A stretch of DNA of 64,000 nucleotides from Sulfuritalea sp. (GCA_016708585.1 JADJFK010000027.1:1-64000), one strand, 5' to 3'. Counted from the first letter of the stretch, positions 7,451 to 19,801 are shown. The notes: generated by a model from the letters alone, not told the origin. Numbers and translations: made by a program.

Positions 7451-8808
7451 CCGGGGCCGGCCAGGTCCTTTTGCAGCTCGACCAGCAACAGGATCTCCTC
7501 GGCTACCGACTGCGGGAACCCGGCGCGTGCGCCTTCGCGGTTGTCTTCCAGCAGTCGTCGCAGGTAGCTGATGCATTCCTCCGGCTGCGTCCAGATTTTC
7601 TGCACATGTTCCGCGACGCGGGAAAAATTTTCCAGCGTCGGCACTTCGCTTGCCGCCGGCGTGCCCCATTCCGCCGCCTGGATGTTGAAATACCTGCGCA
7701 GTTTCTCCGCGGTTGCCGCGAATTCGTGCTGCAGGCCGCGGCTGCGATAGATGCCGAGCAACTTCAGCCAGTGGTAGATGGCGTGCCGCGGGTTGGCTTC
7801 GGTGTATTCGATCAGGGCTTGCGCCGCTCCCTCCTCGAGCCCCATGGACAGCATGATTTCCGCCAGTTGCAAAGTCGGTTCGACGTCGACCTTGTGCTCG
7901 ACCGGTGCAGCCGCCCGTGGCTCGGACCGGCTGGCGGGACGCAGGGTCTGCAACTTTGCGTTTTCGCGCGCCACCGTTTCCGGGTCGGCCTCTTCCAGCG
8001 AAAAGTCGACAACCATGGTTTCGTTGGCCGCGAACGGCGCAGCCGGTGCGGGCGCTGACGGCGCACCGACAGGCATCCGCGACGACGGCCGGCTTGCGAC
8101 CGCTGCAGCAGCGGATGCCGCGGTGGCCGGCCAGGATGCTTTGGCGGCAGGCGTTGCAGTAGCCGCAACGACCGGATCCGGCATCGAGGGCGGGCTGGAT
8201 GGGACGGCGGCTTCCGGCACGGTGACCGGATCTGCCGCCGGTGGCGTTGCGACGGACATCGTTGCCGGTGGCAGGCTGGCTTCCGCGGGCGGCTCCTGCA
8301 GCGGCATGGATGCCGGACCGGTTTCAGCCAGGGTGGCGGGTTTGCGCCGGCGGAACCACCACAGGGCCACCAGGACAAGCGCAGCGACGTTGGCCGCCAT
8401 CAGGCGCATATCGTAGCCGTCCGCGTCAGCCACCCCCGCCGCGGCGGGCATCGCCGCCGCTACCGGGTTCGCGGCGGCAACGGGCGGCGTCGGCATGCGG
8501 CGGACCAGCTGGCTGACATCGCGGATGCCGGCCTCCAGGCGCCGCAGCTGGTCGAACATGTCGGCGATGCTGCGGGCCTCGTCGACGCCTGCCAGCCCCG
8601 CTCGCCATTCGACGCGCAGCACGGAACGTTCGTCCTCCGATACCTTGCCCAGCCGCCGGAGATCGATTTGGTCGCTGCGACGCAACGCCGGGTCCGGGTT
8701 GGCCGCAAGGGTCGCCGCAGGCAAAAAAAGCAAAGCTGCGACGACGACAGGCAGCCCGCCGGCAGGCAATGGGCAGCATGAGGCAATGGCGGCCGCGGTC
8801 TTGGACAT
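7435..8808 (-). CDS. FimV-like membrane protein with C-terminal TPR-type domain
   Basis: 457 residues. A signal or anchor segment (residues about 18-36), a short periplasmic part, a transmembrane helix at about 133-152 (ANVAALVLVALWWF) followed by RRRK, then about 130 residues of Pro/Ala-rich linker. The C-terminal region (about 270-450) holds helical repeats with the phrase LAEIMLSMGLEEGAAQALIE, which is typical of the FimV C-terminal domain. FimV proteins help assemble type IV pili and polar systems and affect cAMP levels in Pseudomonas. It is much shorter than classical FimV and lacks a visible LysM domain. It could serve the pilus encoded at 28-35 kb. Confidence 0.65.
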   Translation of the reverse strand: MSKTAAAIASCCPLPAGGLPVVVAALLFLPAATLAANPDPALRRSDQIDLRRLGKVSEDERSVLRVEWRAGLAGVDEARSIADMFDQLRRLEAGIRDVSQLVRRMPTPPVAAANPVAAAMPAAAGVADADGYDMRLMAANVAALVLVALWWFRRRKPATLAETGPASMPLQEPPAEASLPPATMSVATPPAADPVTVPEAAVPSSPPSMPDPVVAATATPAAKASWPATAASAAAAVASRPSSRMPVGAPSAPAPAAPFAANETMVVDFSLEEADPETVARENAKLQTLRPASRSEPRAAAPVEHKVDVEPTLQLAEIMLSMGLEEGAAQALIEYTEANPRHAIYHWLKLLGIYRSRGLQHEFAATAEKLRRYFNIQAAEWGTPAASEVPTLENFSRVAEHVQKIWTQPEECISYLRRLLEDNREGARAGFPQSVAEEILLLVELQKDLAGPGQPAA

Positions 8809-8915
8809 TGAATTCGAGTCGGCTATAGTTGGATCATTCTAGTCGCTGCCGCACCCACGGGTTTTGCGCGAGCAGCGGCGGGCAAGGCTCCCATATTACT
8901 TTTTACAGGACCGCA

Positions 8916-9560
8916 ATGAAGCTCTTCAGCTACTTTCGCAGTTCCGCCAGCTTCCGCGTGCGCATCGCGCTGGCGTTGAAGGGCCTCGACTACGAGTATG
9001 CCGCGGTTCATCTGGTGAAGGAGGGCGGCCAGCAATTCGCCGCCGGCTTCAAGGCGCTCAACCCGGCGGCGCTGGTGCCGGTGCTCGACGACGACGGCAC
9101 GGTCCTGACGCAATCGCTGGCGATCGTCGAGTACCTCGACGAGACGCGGCCGCAACCGCCGCTGCTGCCGGCCGACGCCGCCGGCCGGGCGCGGGTCAGG
9201 GCGCTGGCACTGGCCGTCGCCTGCGAGATCCACCCGCTCAACAACCTGCGGGTGCTGGGCTACCTGAGCAAGACCCTGGGCGTGTCGGACGAGCAGAAGA
9301 ACGCCTGGTACCGGCACTGGGTCGAAACCGGCCTGGCCACGGTCGAGGCCATGCTGGCCGGCGACCCGCGCACCGGCGCCTTCTGCCATGGGGACGCGCC
9401 GACGCTCGCGGATATCTTCCTGGTGCCGCAGATCTTCAACGCCCAGCGCTTCGCCTGTCGGCTCGACCACGTGCCGACGGTGATGCGCATCCACGAGCGC
9501 TGCCTGGCGCTGCCCGCGTTTGCCGCGGCGGTGCCGGCCGGGCAGCCGGATGCCGAGTAG
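8916..9560 (+). CDS. maiA: Maleylacetoacetate isomerase (zeta-class GST)
   Basis: 214 residues. The thioredoxin-fold N-terminus begins MKLFSYFRSSASFRVRIALA, the zeta GST signature with Ser residues at the glutathione site. NPAALVPVLDDDG and QSLAIVEYLDE bind the glutathione gamma-glutamyl part. The C-terminal helical domain has GDAPTLADIFLVPQIFNAQR. The enzyme isomerises maleylacetoacetate (or maleylpyruvate) to the fumaryl form before FAH cleavage. An upstream in-frame extension exists, but the ATG at 8916 matches family starts. It lies beyond the FimV-like gene, divergent from it, so it has its own promoter around 8809-8915. Confidence 0.9.
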   Translation: MKLFSYFRSSASFRVRIALALKGLDYEYAAVHLVKEGGQQFAAGFKALNPAALVPVLDDDGTVLTQSLAIVEYLDETRPQPPLLPADAAGRARVRALALAVACEIHPLNNLRVLGYLSKTLGVSDEQKNAWYRHWVETGLATVEAMLAGDPRTGAFCHGDAPTLADIFLVPQIFNAQRFACRLDHVPTVMRIHERCLALPAFAAAVPAGQPDAE

Positions 9561-9566
9561 GGCCGT

Positions 9567-10256
<690 letters not shown>

Positions 10257-10557
10257 GGGTCACGAACAGGCCCCCGGCGCACCGCCGGACTTCGGCGAAG
10301 AAGTCGTCGTTGCAGAACCAGTGCAGCGCCTGCGCCACGGTGACCAGGTCGCAGCTGTGGTCGGCCAGGCCGCTGGCCTCGGCCGGTCCCTGCCGGTAAT
10401 CGATGCGCGCATGGGGTGTCGCCTGCGCCAGCTGTTCGGCCGACAGGTCGGTGGCAGACGGGGGAAATGGGGCACCCCCGGTCGCGGAAGAGGCGGGGGA
10501 AGGAGCCGGGGGCGCGTAGCGCGGCGTGGCCCGAAAAGTGGTCGGTGGACAGGGCTT

Positions 10558-11766
10558 TCAGACCCGTTCGATGATGATCGCGATGCCCTGGCCGACGCCG
10601 ATGCACATGGTGCACAAGGCGTAACGGCCGCCGGTTCGATGCAACTGGTAGGTTGCCGTGGTCACCAGGCGCGCGCCACTCATGCCCAGCGGGTGGCCGA
10701 TGGCGATCGCGCCGCCGTTGGGATTGACGCGGGCATCGTCGTCGGCCAGCCCGAGGTCGCGGGTCACGGCCAGGCCCTGCGCGGCGAAGGCTTCGTTGAG
10801 CTCGATGACGTCCATCTGCGCCAGCGTGAGGCCGGTCTGCGCCAGCAGCTTCTTGACCGCCGGCGCCGGGCCGAAACCCATGATGCGCGGTGCCACGCCG
10901 GCCGTGGCCATGGCCACGACGCGCGCCCTGGGGGTCAGGCCGTGCGCCCTGGCGGCGGCTTCGGAGGCAATGAGCAGCGCGCAGGCGCCGTCATTGACGC
11001 CCGAGGCATTGCCCGCCGTGACGGTGAGTTCGGGGCCGTTGATGCCCTTGAGTTTGGCCAACTGTTCCAGCGTGGTATCGGTGCGCGGATGCTCGTCGGT
11101 GTCGAAGATCTTCGGTTCGCCCTTCTTCTGCGCGATTTCCACCGGGACGATTTCGCCCTTGAAGAAGCCGGCGGCGTTGGCGGCGCCCCAGCGCTGTTGC
11201 GAGCGCAAGGCGAAGGCGTCCTGGTCGGCGCGGGCTATCCTGAATTCGGCGGCGACGTTGTCGGCGGTTTCCGGCATCGAGTCGATGCCGTACTGCGCTT
11301 TCATCAGCTTGTTCACGAAGCGCCAGCCGATGGTCGTGTCATACACGGCATTGCTGCGCGAAAAGGCGCTCTCCGCCTTGGGCATGACGAAGGGGGCGCG
11401 GCTCATGCTCTCGACCCCGCCGGCGATCATCAGTGCAGCTTCGCCCGCCTTGATCGCGCGTGCCGCGGTGCCGACGGCATCCATGCCCGAGCCGCAGAGG
11501 CGGTTCATGGTGGTGCCGGGCACGGCCACCGGCAGGCCGGCGAGGAGGGCGGCCATGCGCGCCACGTTGCGGTTGTCTTCGCCGGCCTGGTTGGCGCAAC
11601 CGTAGATCACGTCTTCGACCAGTTCCCAATTGACGCCGGGGTTGCGCGCCATCAAGGCCTTGATCGGCAGGGCGGCGAGGTCGTCGGCGCGGATGCCGGA
11701 CAGCGTCCCGCCGTAGCGGCCGATGGGAGTGCGGATGGCGTCGCAGATGTATGCCTGTGTGCTCAT
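10558..11766 (-). CDS. paaJ: 3-oxoadipyl-CoA/3-oxo-5,6-dehydrosuberyl-CoA thiolase
   Basis: 402 residues, thiolase family. The nucleophilic Cys is in NRLCGSGMDAVGTAARA (about residue 90); GNASGVNDGA, NEAFAAQ and GHPLGMSGAR follow, and the second Cys lies in CTMCIGVGQG. The phrase GCANQAGEDNRNVARMAALL is characteristic of the PcaF/PaaJ subgroup. It cleaves 3-oxoadipyl-CoA and the dehydrosuberyl intermediate to succinyl-CoA, acetyl-CoA and shorter acyl-CoA. Neighbours PaaI and PaaG favour PaaJ over PcaF. Its ATG overlaps the PaaI stop, in a paaG-paaI-paaJ transcript. The ATG used here (MSTQAYICDA) matches family N-termini. Confidence 0.92.
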   Translation of the reverse strand: MSTQAYICDAIRTPIGRYGGTLSGIRADDLAALPIKALMARNPGVNWELVEDVIYGCANQAGEDNRNVARMAALLAGLPVAVPGTTMNRLCGSGMDAVGTAARAIKAGEAALMIAGGVESMSRAPFVMPKAESAFSRSNAVYDTTIGWRFVNKLMKAQYGIDSMPETADNVAAEFRIARADQDAFALRSQQRWGAANAAGFFKGEIVPVEIAQKKGEPKIFDTDEHPRTDTTLEQLAKLKGINGPELTVTAGNASGVNDGACALLIASEAAARAHGLTPRARVVAMATAGVAPRIMGFGPAPAVKKLLAQTGLTLAQMDVIELNEAFAAQGLAVTRDLGLADDDARVNPNGGAIAIGHPLGMSGARLVTTATYQLHRTGGRYALCTMCIGVGQGIAIIIERV

Positions 11767-12206
11767 GTGGGTTCGCTTTCGTCGAAAAAGTGTCCCTTGA
11801 TGCGGGTGGAACGGCCGCGAAACACGGCGACCACCCTGCCATCCTGGTTGGTGACCTCGATGTCGTAGATGCCGCTGCGTCCGCCCTGGTGGCGGGCGCT
11901 GCCGACGGCCGTCAGTGTATCGCCGAGATGGGCCGGGGCGATGAAATTGATGTCGACCCCGGCGGCGACTGCCTTGTGGTTGAAGCTGTTGCAGGCATAG
12001 GCGAAATTGGTGTCGGCCAGGGCGAAGATGAAGCCGCCGTGGCAGATGCCGTGGCCATTGACCATGTCCTGCCGTACCTTCATGTCGACCACCGCGCCGC
12101 CCGGGGTGGTCTCCCTGATGACGATACCGAGCCCCTGCGCGGCGTGGTCGTCCGGCCACATGATGGCGGTGCAGCGCTCGGCAACTTGCTGGGTTGTCAG
12201 TGCCAT
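11763..12206 (-). CDS. paaI: Hydroxyphenylacetyl-CoA thioesterase PaaI
   Basis: 147 residues, hot-dog fold. The active-site helix segment is NGHGICHGGFIFALADTNFA, with the Asp that activates water; DINFIAPAHLGDTLTA and IKGHF complete the fold. PaaI hydrolyses dead-end CoA thioesters of the phenylacetate pathway and so returns trapped CoA. It sits one base after paaG and overlaps paaJ by ATGA, as in other paa clusters. The length equals the usual PaaI length. Confidence 0.9.
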   Translation of the reverse strand: MALTTQQVAERCTAIMWPDDHAAQGLGIVIRETTPGGAVVDMKVRQDMVNGHGICHGGFIFALADTNFAYACNSFNHKAVAAGVDINFIAPAHLGDTLTAVGSARHQGGRSGIYDIEVTNQDGRVVAVFRGRSTRIKGHFFDESEPT

Positions 12207-12207
12207 C

Positions 12208-12996
12208 TCATTTCCCCGTGAAGGACGGTGTGCGCTTTTCCATGAAGGCGGCGACGCCTTCGCGGTAGTCGTGGCCGAAGCCGAGTTCGCGCTGGCAGTC
12301 GCGCTCGAAGTCGAGTTGCTGCTCCAGCGTGTTGCCCCCGCTGGCGTAGATCGCCTGCTTGGTCCGGGCCAGGCCCTTGGTCGGCGCCGTGCTGAAGTGG
12401 ACCGCCAGTCTTTCGGCCTCCGCCATCAGTTTGTCGTCGTCGAGGCATTTCCAGATCAGGCCCCAGTTTTCGGCCTGTTCGGCGGAAAGCTTGTCGCCCA
12501 GCATGGCCAGGCCCATGGCGCGCGCGTTGCCGACCAGGCGCGGCAGCGCCCAGGTGCCGCCGGCATCGGGCACCAGGCCGAGCTTGCAGAAGGCCTGGAT
12601 GAACGATGCCGAGCGCGCGGCAAGCACGATGTCGCAGGCCAGCGCGATGTTGGCGCCGGCGCCGGCGGCGACGCCGTTGACGGCGCAGATCACCGGCATT
12701 TCAAGGGCGCGTAGCGAGAGGACCAGCGGCTTGTAGTAGGTCTCTATGCTGTAGCCGAGGTCGACCGGTTCGCTGCCCGCCGCGACATTGCGGTCGGACA
12801 GGTCCTGTCCGGCGCAGAAGCCGCGTCCGGCGCCGGTCAGCAGCAGCACGCGGGCGCCGCCGTCGCGTGTGCGGGTCAGCGCATCGCGCAGTTCGAGGTG
12901 CATGTCGGCGTTGAAGCTGTTGAGCCGGTCCGGCCGGTTCAGCGTGATGCGCGCGATGTTGTCGGCGAGCGAGAAAACGATGTGCTGGTAGCTCAT
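12208..12996 (-). CDS. paaG: Ring-1,2-epoxyphenylacetyl-CoA isomerase (crotonase family)
   Basis: 262 residues from MSYQHIVFSLADNIARITLN. Crotonase features: RPDRLNSFNADMH, the oxyanion loop AGRGFCAGQDLSDRN, and the second oxyanion segment NGVAAGAGANIALACD. PaaG turns the epoxide of phenylacetyl-CoA into the seven-membered oxepin-CoA and also shifts a double bond later in the pathway. A longer reading frame upstream has no family similarity and was not used. The gene heads paaGIJ and is divergent from paaN across 376 bp. The upstream enzymes paaABCDE and paaK are not in the window. Confidence 0.9.
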   Translation of the reverse strand: MSYQHIVFSLADNIARITLNRPDRLNSFNADMHLELRDALTRTRDGGARVLLLTGAGRGFCAGQDLSDRNVAAGSEPVDLGYSIETYYKPLVLSLRALEMPVICAVNGVAAGAGANIALACDIVLAARSASFIQAFCKLGLVPDAGGTWALPRLVGNARAMGLAMLGDKLSAEQAENWGLIWKCLDDDKLMAEAERLAVHFSTAPTKGLARTKQAIYASGGNTLEQQLDFERDCQRELGFGHDYREGVAAFMEKRTPSFTGK

Positions 12997-13163
12997 GGGC
13001 GAGTGCCTTGGGTCGATCTGTCGGGTAGGGGGAGGCGGCTGGGTGGAAGATAAACCTGTCGCCGTCTCGGCATATCCTGCTCCACGCTGTGCGCCTGTAC
13101 GTTGAGCCGGACTATAGAAGCATTTGTCGGATCGCGGCAAAGGGAGACAGTGGTGTTAAATGG

Positions 13164-13184
13164 TTTTAATATGAAATATTAAAA
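13164..13184. promoter_or_regulatory. Perfect AT-rich inverted repeat in the paaG-paaN intergenic region
   Basis: Nine-base arms TTTTAATAT and ATATTAAAA are separated by GAA. It lies in the 376 bp gap between divergent paaG and paaN (12997-13372), a strongly AT-rich island in GC-rich surroundings. The gap also holds promoter-like sequence on both strands (for example TACAAT near 13224) but no gene. By analogy with TetR-type PaaR control of paa genes, this is a candidate operator acting on both directions; the regulator gene is not in the window. Confidence 0.5.
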
Positions 13185-13372
13185 TACGATCAAATTAATT
13201 ATGACACAAAACATGCTTGCAATGTACAATAAAAATGTATCACGTCGCCCTTGCTTGAGCCGGGGTGGCGTTGAAACGGGCTCGGCAGCGGGCCACGATG
13301 CTGCGGCGGTTTTTCCCTTTCTGCACCAGGCCGCCTGACGCCAATAATCAGCACTTCCCCCGGAGAACCAAG

Positions 13373-15034
13373 ATGCCGCATCCACTATTCGAGAAGCACC
13401 AGACCCAGTTGCAACAAGCCGTTGCCGCGATTGAATCGCGCGGCTACTGGAGCCCCTATGCCGAGGGCCCGCGCGCCTACGGCGAGACCGCCATCGAAGA
13501 CGGGCGCAAGGCCTTCGAGGCCCATCGCGGCGCGCAGTTCGACCTTGACCAGCCGGGAGTCGTCGCTCATGGCGGCGCGGAGGTATCGCCCTTTGGCCTG
13601 TCGCTGGACATCTCCTATCCGCGTTGCGCCCCCGAGGCCCTGATTGCGGCAGGCAAGGCGGCCATGCCGGCCTGGATCAAGGCCGGGGCCGATACCCGGG
13701 CCGGGGTTTGCCTGGAAATCCTGGCGCGCCTCAATGCCCGCAGTTTCGAGATGGCGCACGCCGTGATGCACACCACCGGCCAGGCCCTGATGATGGCCTT
13801 CCAGGCGGCCGGGCCCCACGCCCAGGATCGCGGCCTCGAAGCGGTGGCCTACGCCTGGCGCGAAATGAAGCATGTGCCGGACACCGCGCTCTGGGAAAAG
13901 CCGCAGGGCAAGAATCCGCCGCTGAAAATGGAAAAGAAATTCACCATCATGCCGCGCGGCGTGGCGCTGGTGATCGCCTGTTCGACCTTTCCGACCTGGA
14001 ACGGCTACCCCGGAATTTTTGCCAGCCTGGTCACCGGCAACCCGGTCATCGTCAAGGCGCATCCGACGGTGATCCTGCCGCTTGCCATCAGCGTCGCCGT
14101 GGCGCGCGCGGTGCTGAGCGAGGCCGGTTTCGACCCGAACCTGGTGAGCCTGCTGATCGATGACCCGGCGGCGCCGGTCGCCAAGGAAGTCGCCATGAAT
14201 CCCGAAGTACGCCTGATCGACTACACCGGCGGTCCCGCTTTCGGCAACTGGCTGGAAGCCAATTGCCGCCACGCCATGGTCTACACCGAAAAGGCCGGCG
14301 TGAATTGCATCGTGGTCGATTCCATCGACGACTACAAGGCGATGCTGAAGAACCTCGCCTTCACGCTGTCCCTGTATTCGGGCCAGATGTGCACCACGCC
14401 GCAGACCATTTTCGTCTCGCGCGAGGGCGTGAAAACACCCGAGGGCGTGATTTCCGTCGAGCAGTTCGGGCGCGACCTGGCCAGTGCGGTATCGAAATTC
14501 CTCGACGATCCGGCGCGTGCCGTGGAAGTGCTCGGCGCCATCCAGTCGCCGGCGACGCTGGCGCGCCTGGAAGCGGCCCATGGCCTGGGCGAGGTGCTGC
14601 GCGCGTCGAGCCCGATTGCGCACCCGCAGTGGCCCGAGGCCCGCGTGCGCAGCCCGCTTATCCTCAGGGTGGCTGCGGCCGACGAGCGCGCCTACACCGA
14701 AGAACGCTTCGGTCCGATCACCCTCGTGGTCGAAACGGCGAACACGGCGGAAAGCCTGGCGCGGGCCGAGCGCGTGATCCGCGAGCAGGGCGCGATCACC
14801 TTCGCCCTGTATGCGACCGATCCGGCAACGGTGGAACAAGCCGAGGAAGCGGCCTTGCGCGCGGGTGTTGCGCTGTCGATCAATCTCACCGGCGCAGTTT
14901 TCGTCAACCAGTCGGCCGGCTTCTCCGACTTCCACGCCACCGGCGCCAATCCGGCGGCAAATGCCTGCCTGACCGACAGCGCCTTTGTTGCCAGCCGCTT
15001 CTTTGTGGTGCAGAGTCGGCGCCATGTTCAATGA
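13373..15034 (+). CDS. paaN: Phenylacetate degradation aldehyde dehydrogenase-like protein PaaN
   Basis: 553 residues with the PaaN-specific opening MPHPLFEKHQTQLQQAVAAI. The ALDH fold shows in ACSTFPTWNGYP, GNPVIVKAHPTVILPLA and a catalytic Cys in YSGQMCTTPQTIF (about residue 339), with RFGPITLVVE late in the protein. PaaN is proposed to oxidise the ring-opened semialdehyde-CoA in organisms that lack the bifunctional PaaZ. The ATG at 13373 is preceded by a GGAG site; an upstream in-frame extension does not match the family. It is followed by paaY after 37 bases. Confidence 0.9.
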   Translation: MPHPLFEKHQTQLQQAVAAIESRGYWSPYAEGPRAYGETAIEDGRKAFEAHRGAQFDLDQPGVVAHGGAEVSPFGLSLDISYPRCAPEALIAAGKAAMPAWIKAGADTRAGVCLEILARLNARSFEMAHAVMHTTGQALMMAFQAAGPHAQDRGLEAVAYAWREMKHVPDTALWEKPQGKNPPLKMEKKFTIMPRGVALVIACSTFPTWNGYPGIFASLVTGNPVIVKAHPTVILPLAISVAVARAVLSEAGFDPNLVSLLIDDPAAPVAKEVAMNPEVRLIDYTGGPAFGNWLEANCRHAMVYTEKAGVNCIVVDSIDDYKAMLKNLAFTLSLYSGQMCTTPQTIFVSREGVKTPEGVISVEQFGRDLASAVSKFLDDPARAVEVLGAIQSPATLARLEAAHGLGEVLRASSPIAHPQWPEARVRSPLILRVAAADERAYTEERFGPITLVVETANTAESLARAERVIREQGAITFALYATDPATVEQAEEAALRAGVALSINLTGAVFVNQSAGFSDFHATGANPAANACLTDSAFVASRFFVVQSRRHVQ

Positions 15035-15071
15035 GTGTCCGGCTGCGGGCCGGGGAACGGAGAGGGCCTGA

Positions 15072-15680
15072 ATGAAGGTCTATGCGATTGACGGCATCGT
15101 GCCGGTGGTCGACCCGGCCGCCTATGTGCATCCGTCGGCGGTGCTGATCGGCGACGTCGTGGTCGGCGCCGGCGCCTATGTCGGGCCCTGCGCCAGCCTG
15201 CGCGGCGACTTCGGCCGCCTGTTCATCGGCGTCGGCGCCAACGTGCAGGACTGTTGCGTGATGCACGGCTTCCCCGGCAGCGACACCATCATCGAGGAAA
15301 ACGGCCATATCGGCCATGGCGCGATACTCCACGGCTGCATCGTGCGCAGGAACGGCATGGTGGGCATGAACGCGGTGGTGATGGACAACGCGGTGGTCGG
15401 CGAATCGGCCATCGTCGCGGCGCAGAGCCTGGTCAAGGCCGGCATGGAGATCCCGCCGCGCATGCTGGCCGGCGGCGTGCCGGCCAAGGTGATGCGCCCC
15501 CTGACCGAACTCGAAATGAACTGGAAGATCGAAGGCACCAGCGTCTATCATGACCTGGTCCGGCGCTGCGCCGGCACCATGCAGGAAGTCGAGGCGCTGT
15601 CGGCGGTCGAACCGGATCGCCGGCGGCTCAAGCTGCCGGAGCTGAAAACCCTCCAGGAAACCCGCGAGGCCAACAAGTAA
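15072..15680 (+). CDS. paaY: Gamma-class carbonic anhydrase-like protein PaaY
   Basis: 202 residues with a left-handed beta-helix of hexapeptide repeats (AYVHPSAVLIGDVVVGAGAY onward), then C-terminal helices. The metal-type His residues are in VMHGFPG, NGHIGHGAILHG. PaaY is a thioesterase/carbonic anhydrase-like protein found in paa clusters and thought to remove toxic CoA adducts. It shares a transcript with paaN. Its stop abuts a REP-like repeat and the convergent glpK. Confidence 0.88.
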   Translation: MKVYAIDGIVPVVDPAAYVHPSAVLIGDVVVGAGAYVGPCASLRGDFGRLFIGVGANVQDCCVMHGFPGSDTIIEENGHIGHGAILHGCIVRRNGMVGMNAVVMDNAVVGESAIVAAQSLVKAGMEIPPRMLAGGVPAKVMRPLTELEMNWKIEGTSVYHDLVRRCAGTMQEVEALSAVEPDRRRLKLPELKTLQETREANK

Positions 15681-15696
15681 AAAGTCGGCGCCGGCG

Positions 15697-15704
<8 letters not shown>
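15679..15704 (+). repeat. REP-like repeat between convergent paaY and glpK
   Basis: AAAAAGTCGGCGCCGGCGTT ACGGCG fills the gap between the paaY stop and the glpK stop and supplies the final TAA of glpK with its preceding Pro and Ala codons. It belongs to the dispersed element family. Confidence 0.75.
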
Positions 15705-17199
<1,495 letters not shown>

Positions 17200-17497
17200 G
17201 ACGGTGTCCGGCGGGCGAAATGGCTCGCCTCGACATTAGCGTCGTACCGTCCGCGCGTCAATTTCGCGCAGGGCCGGGCAGCGCGGGCAGCAGCTTTTTG
17301 TAAGCTTCGATTAAGTCTCCTTATGTTAGTATTCCGCGCCGCAACAATGGCGCCAACGGAAGATTTGCAGCGCCCGTGGCGGCAGCCGATTCCCCGCAAA
17401 TCACGCGGCCACCGAGCCGATTCCGCGATACCGGCACCCGCTTTGGACGCATGCCGCCGGCTTCAGATCAACGCACCTCATACAACAAGGAAAACGC

Positions 17498-18658
<1,161 letters not shown>

Positions 18659-18667
18659 GGAACCGTT

Positions 18668-19564
18668 ATGTCCATTTACATCAACAAAGACACCAAAGTC
18701 ATAACCCAGGGCATCACCGGCAAGACCGGCCAGTTTCATACGGAAAAGTGCCAGGAATACGCCAACGGCAAGAACTGCTTCGTCGCCGGTGTGAATCCGA
18801 AGAAGGCCGGCGAGAAAATTTTCGACATCCCGATCTTCGGTTCGGTCAAGGAAGCCAAGGCGCAGACCGGCGCCACGGTTTCCGTGATCTACGTGCCGCC
18901 GGCCGGCGCCGCCGACGCGATCTGGGAAGCCTGCGAAGCCGATCTCGACCTGGCGATCTGCATCACCGAGGGCATCCCGGTGCGCGACATGCTGGTGGTG
19001 CGTAACAAGATGAAGGCCAAGGAAGCCGCGGGCGGCAAGAAGACCCTGCTGCTCGGCCCCAACTGCCCCGGCCTGATCACCCCCGACGAAATCAAGATCG
19101 GGATCATGCCCGGCCACATCCACCGCAAGGGCCGCATCGGCGTGGTTTCGCGCTCCGGCACGCTGACCTACGAAGCCGTCGCGCAACTCACCGAAATCGG
19201 ACTGGGCCAGTCATCGGCGGTCGGCATCGGCGGCGACCCGATCAACGGTCTCAAGCACATCGACATCATGCGTGCCTTCAACGACGATCCCGACACCGAT
19301 GCGGTGATCATGATCGGCGAAATCGGCGGTCCGGACGAAGCCGAAGCCGCCGTGTGGTGCAAGGCCAACATGAAGAAGCCCATCGTCGGCTTCATCGCCG
19401 GCGTGACGGCTCCGGCCGGCAAGCGCATGGGCCATGCCGGCGCGCTGATTTCCGGCGGCGCCGACACGGCGGATGCCAAGCTGGCGATCATGGAAGAGTG
19501 CGGGTTCACGGTGACGCGCAACCCGTCGGAAATGGCCAAACTGCTCAAGGCCCTGCTGAAGTAG
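18668..19564 (+). CDS. sucD: Succinyl-CoA synthetase alpha subunit
   Basis: 298 residues. The CoA-binding Rossmann part reads TQGITGKTGQFHTEKCQEY and VNPKKAGE; NCPGLITPDE lies in the middle, and the phospho-histidine is in RMGHAGALISGG (about residue 255). It forms the catalytic complex with SucC. It ends 70 bases before a strong terminator. Length and all motifs are intact. Confidence 0.97.
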   Translation: MSIYINKDTKVITQGITGKTGQFHTEKCQEYANGKNCFVAGVNPKKAGEKIFDIPIFGSVKEAKAQTGATVSVIYVPPAGAADAIWEACEADLDLAICITEGIPVRDMLVVRNKMKAKEAAGGKKTLLLGPNCPGLITPDEIKIGIMPGHIHRKGRIGVVSRSGTLTYEAVAQLTEIGLGQSSAVGIGGDPINGLKHIDIMRAFNDDPDTDAVIMIGEIGGPDEAEAAVWCKANMKKPIVGFIAGVTAPAGKRMGHAGALISGGADTADAKLAIMEECGFTVTRNPSEMAKLLKALLK

Positions 19565-19567
19565 CAG

Positions 19568-19591
19568 AAGTCGGCGCCGGCGACACGGCGG
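19568..19591 (+). repeat. REP-like repeat after sucD
   Basis: AAGTCGGCGCCGGCGACACG GCGG lies four bases past the sucD stop and before the terminator. Same orientation as the copies after paaY and inside soeA. Confidence 0.75.
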
Positions 19592-19634
19592 TTTCATTCG
19601 ATGTCGCCCCGCTGGCGAGATGGAGTTCATAAAG

Positions 19635-19665
19635 GCCGCCCCGGCCAAGCCGGGGCGGCTTTTTT
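19635..19665 (+). terminator. Intrinsic terminator of sucCD
   Basis: Perfect 11-base arms GCCGCCCCGGC and GCCGGGGCGGC with a CAA loop, followed by six T. This is the clearest terminator in the window. Confidence 0.93.
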
Positions 19666-19721
19666 GCGCATAGAATCCCGACACAGCCTTCCCGGATAAG
19701 GGTCAATTGGCATTAAATTGA

Positions 19722-19750
19722 TTGACGGAGTTGATGCGGGACTGTAAGAA
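19722..19750 (+). promoter_or_regulatory. Candidate sigma-70 promoter of the signalling operon
   Basis: TTGACG and TAAGAA are separated by 17 bases, about 50 bp before the CHASE2 kinase ATG and after the sucCD terminator. The -10 is weak, so this is a plausible rather than firm call. Since gaps are small from 19802 to 32306, this region could serve eight genes. Confidence 0.4.
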
Positions 19751-19801
19751 TTGCGCTTATTGTCCTGTTTTAATGGGGGCTCTCACACAGGGTGGTGACC
19801 G

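Noticed and set aside
13019..13140. Upstream extension of paaG
   Set aside because: The added residues have no crotonase similarity, and it would occupy the divergent promoter.
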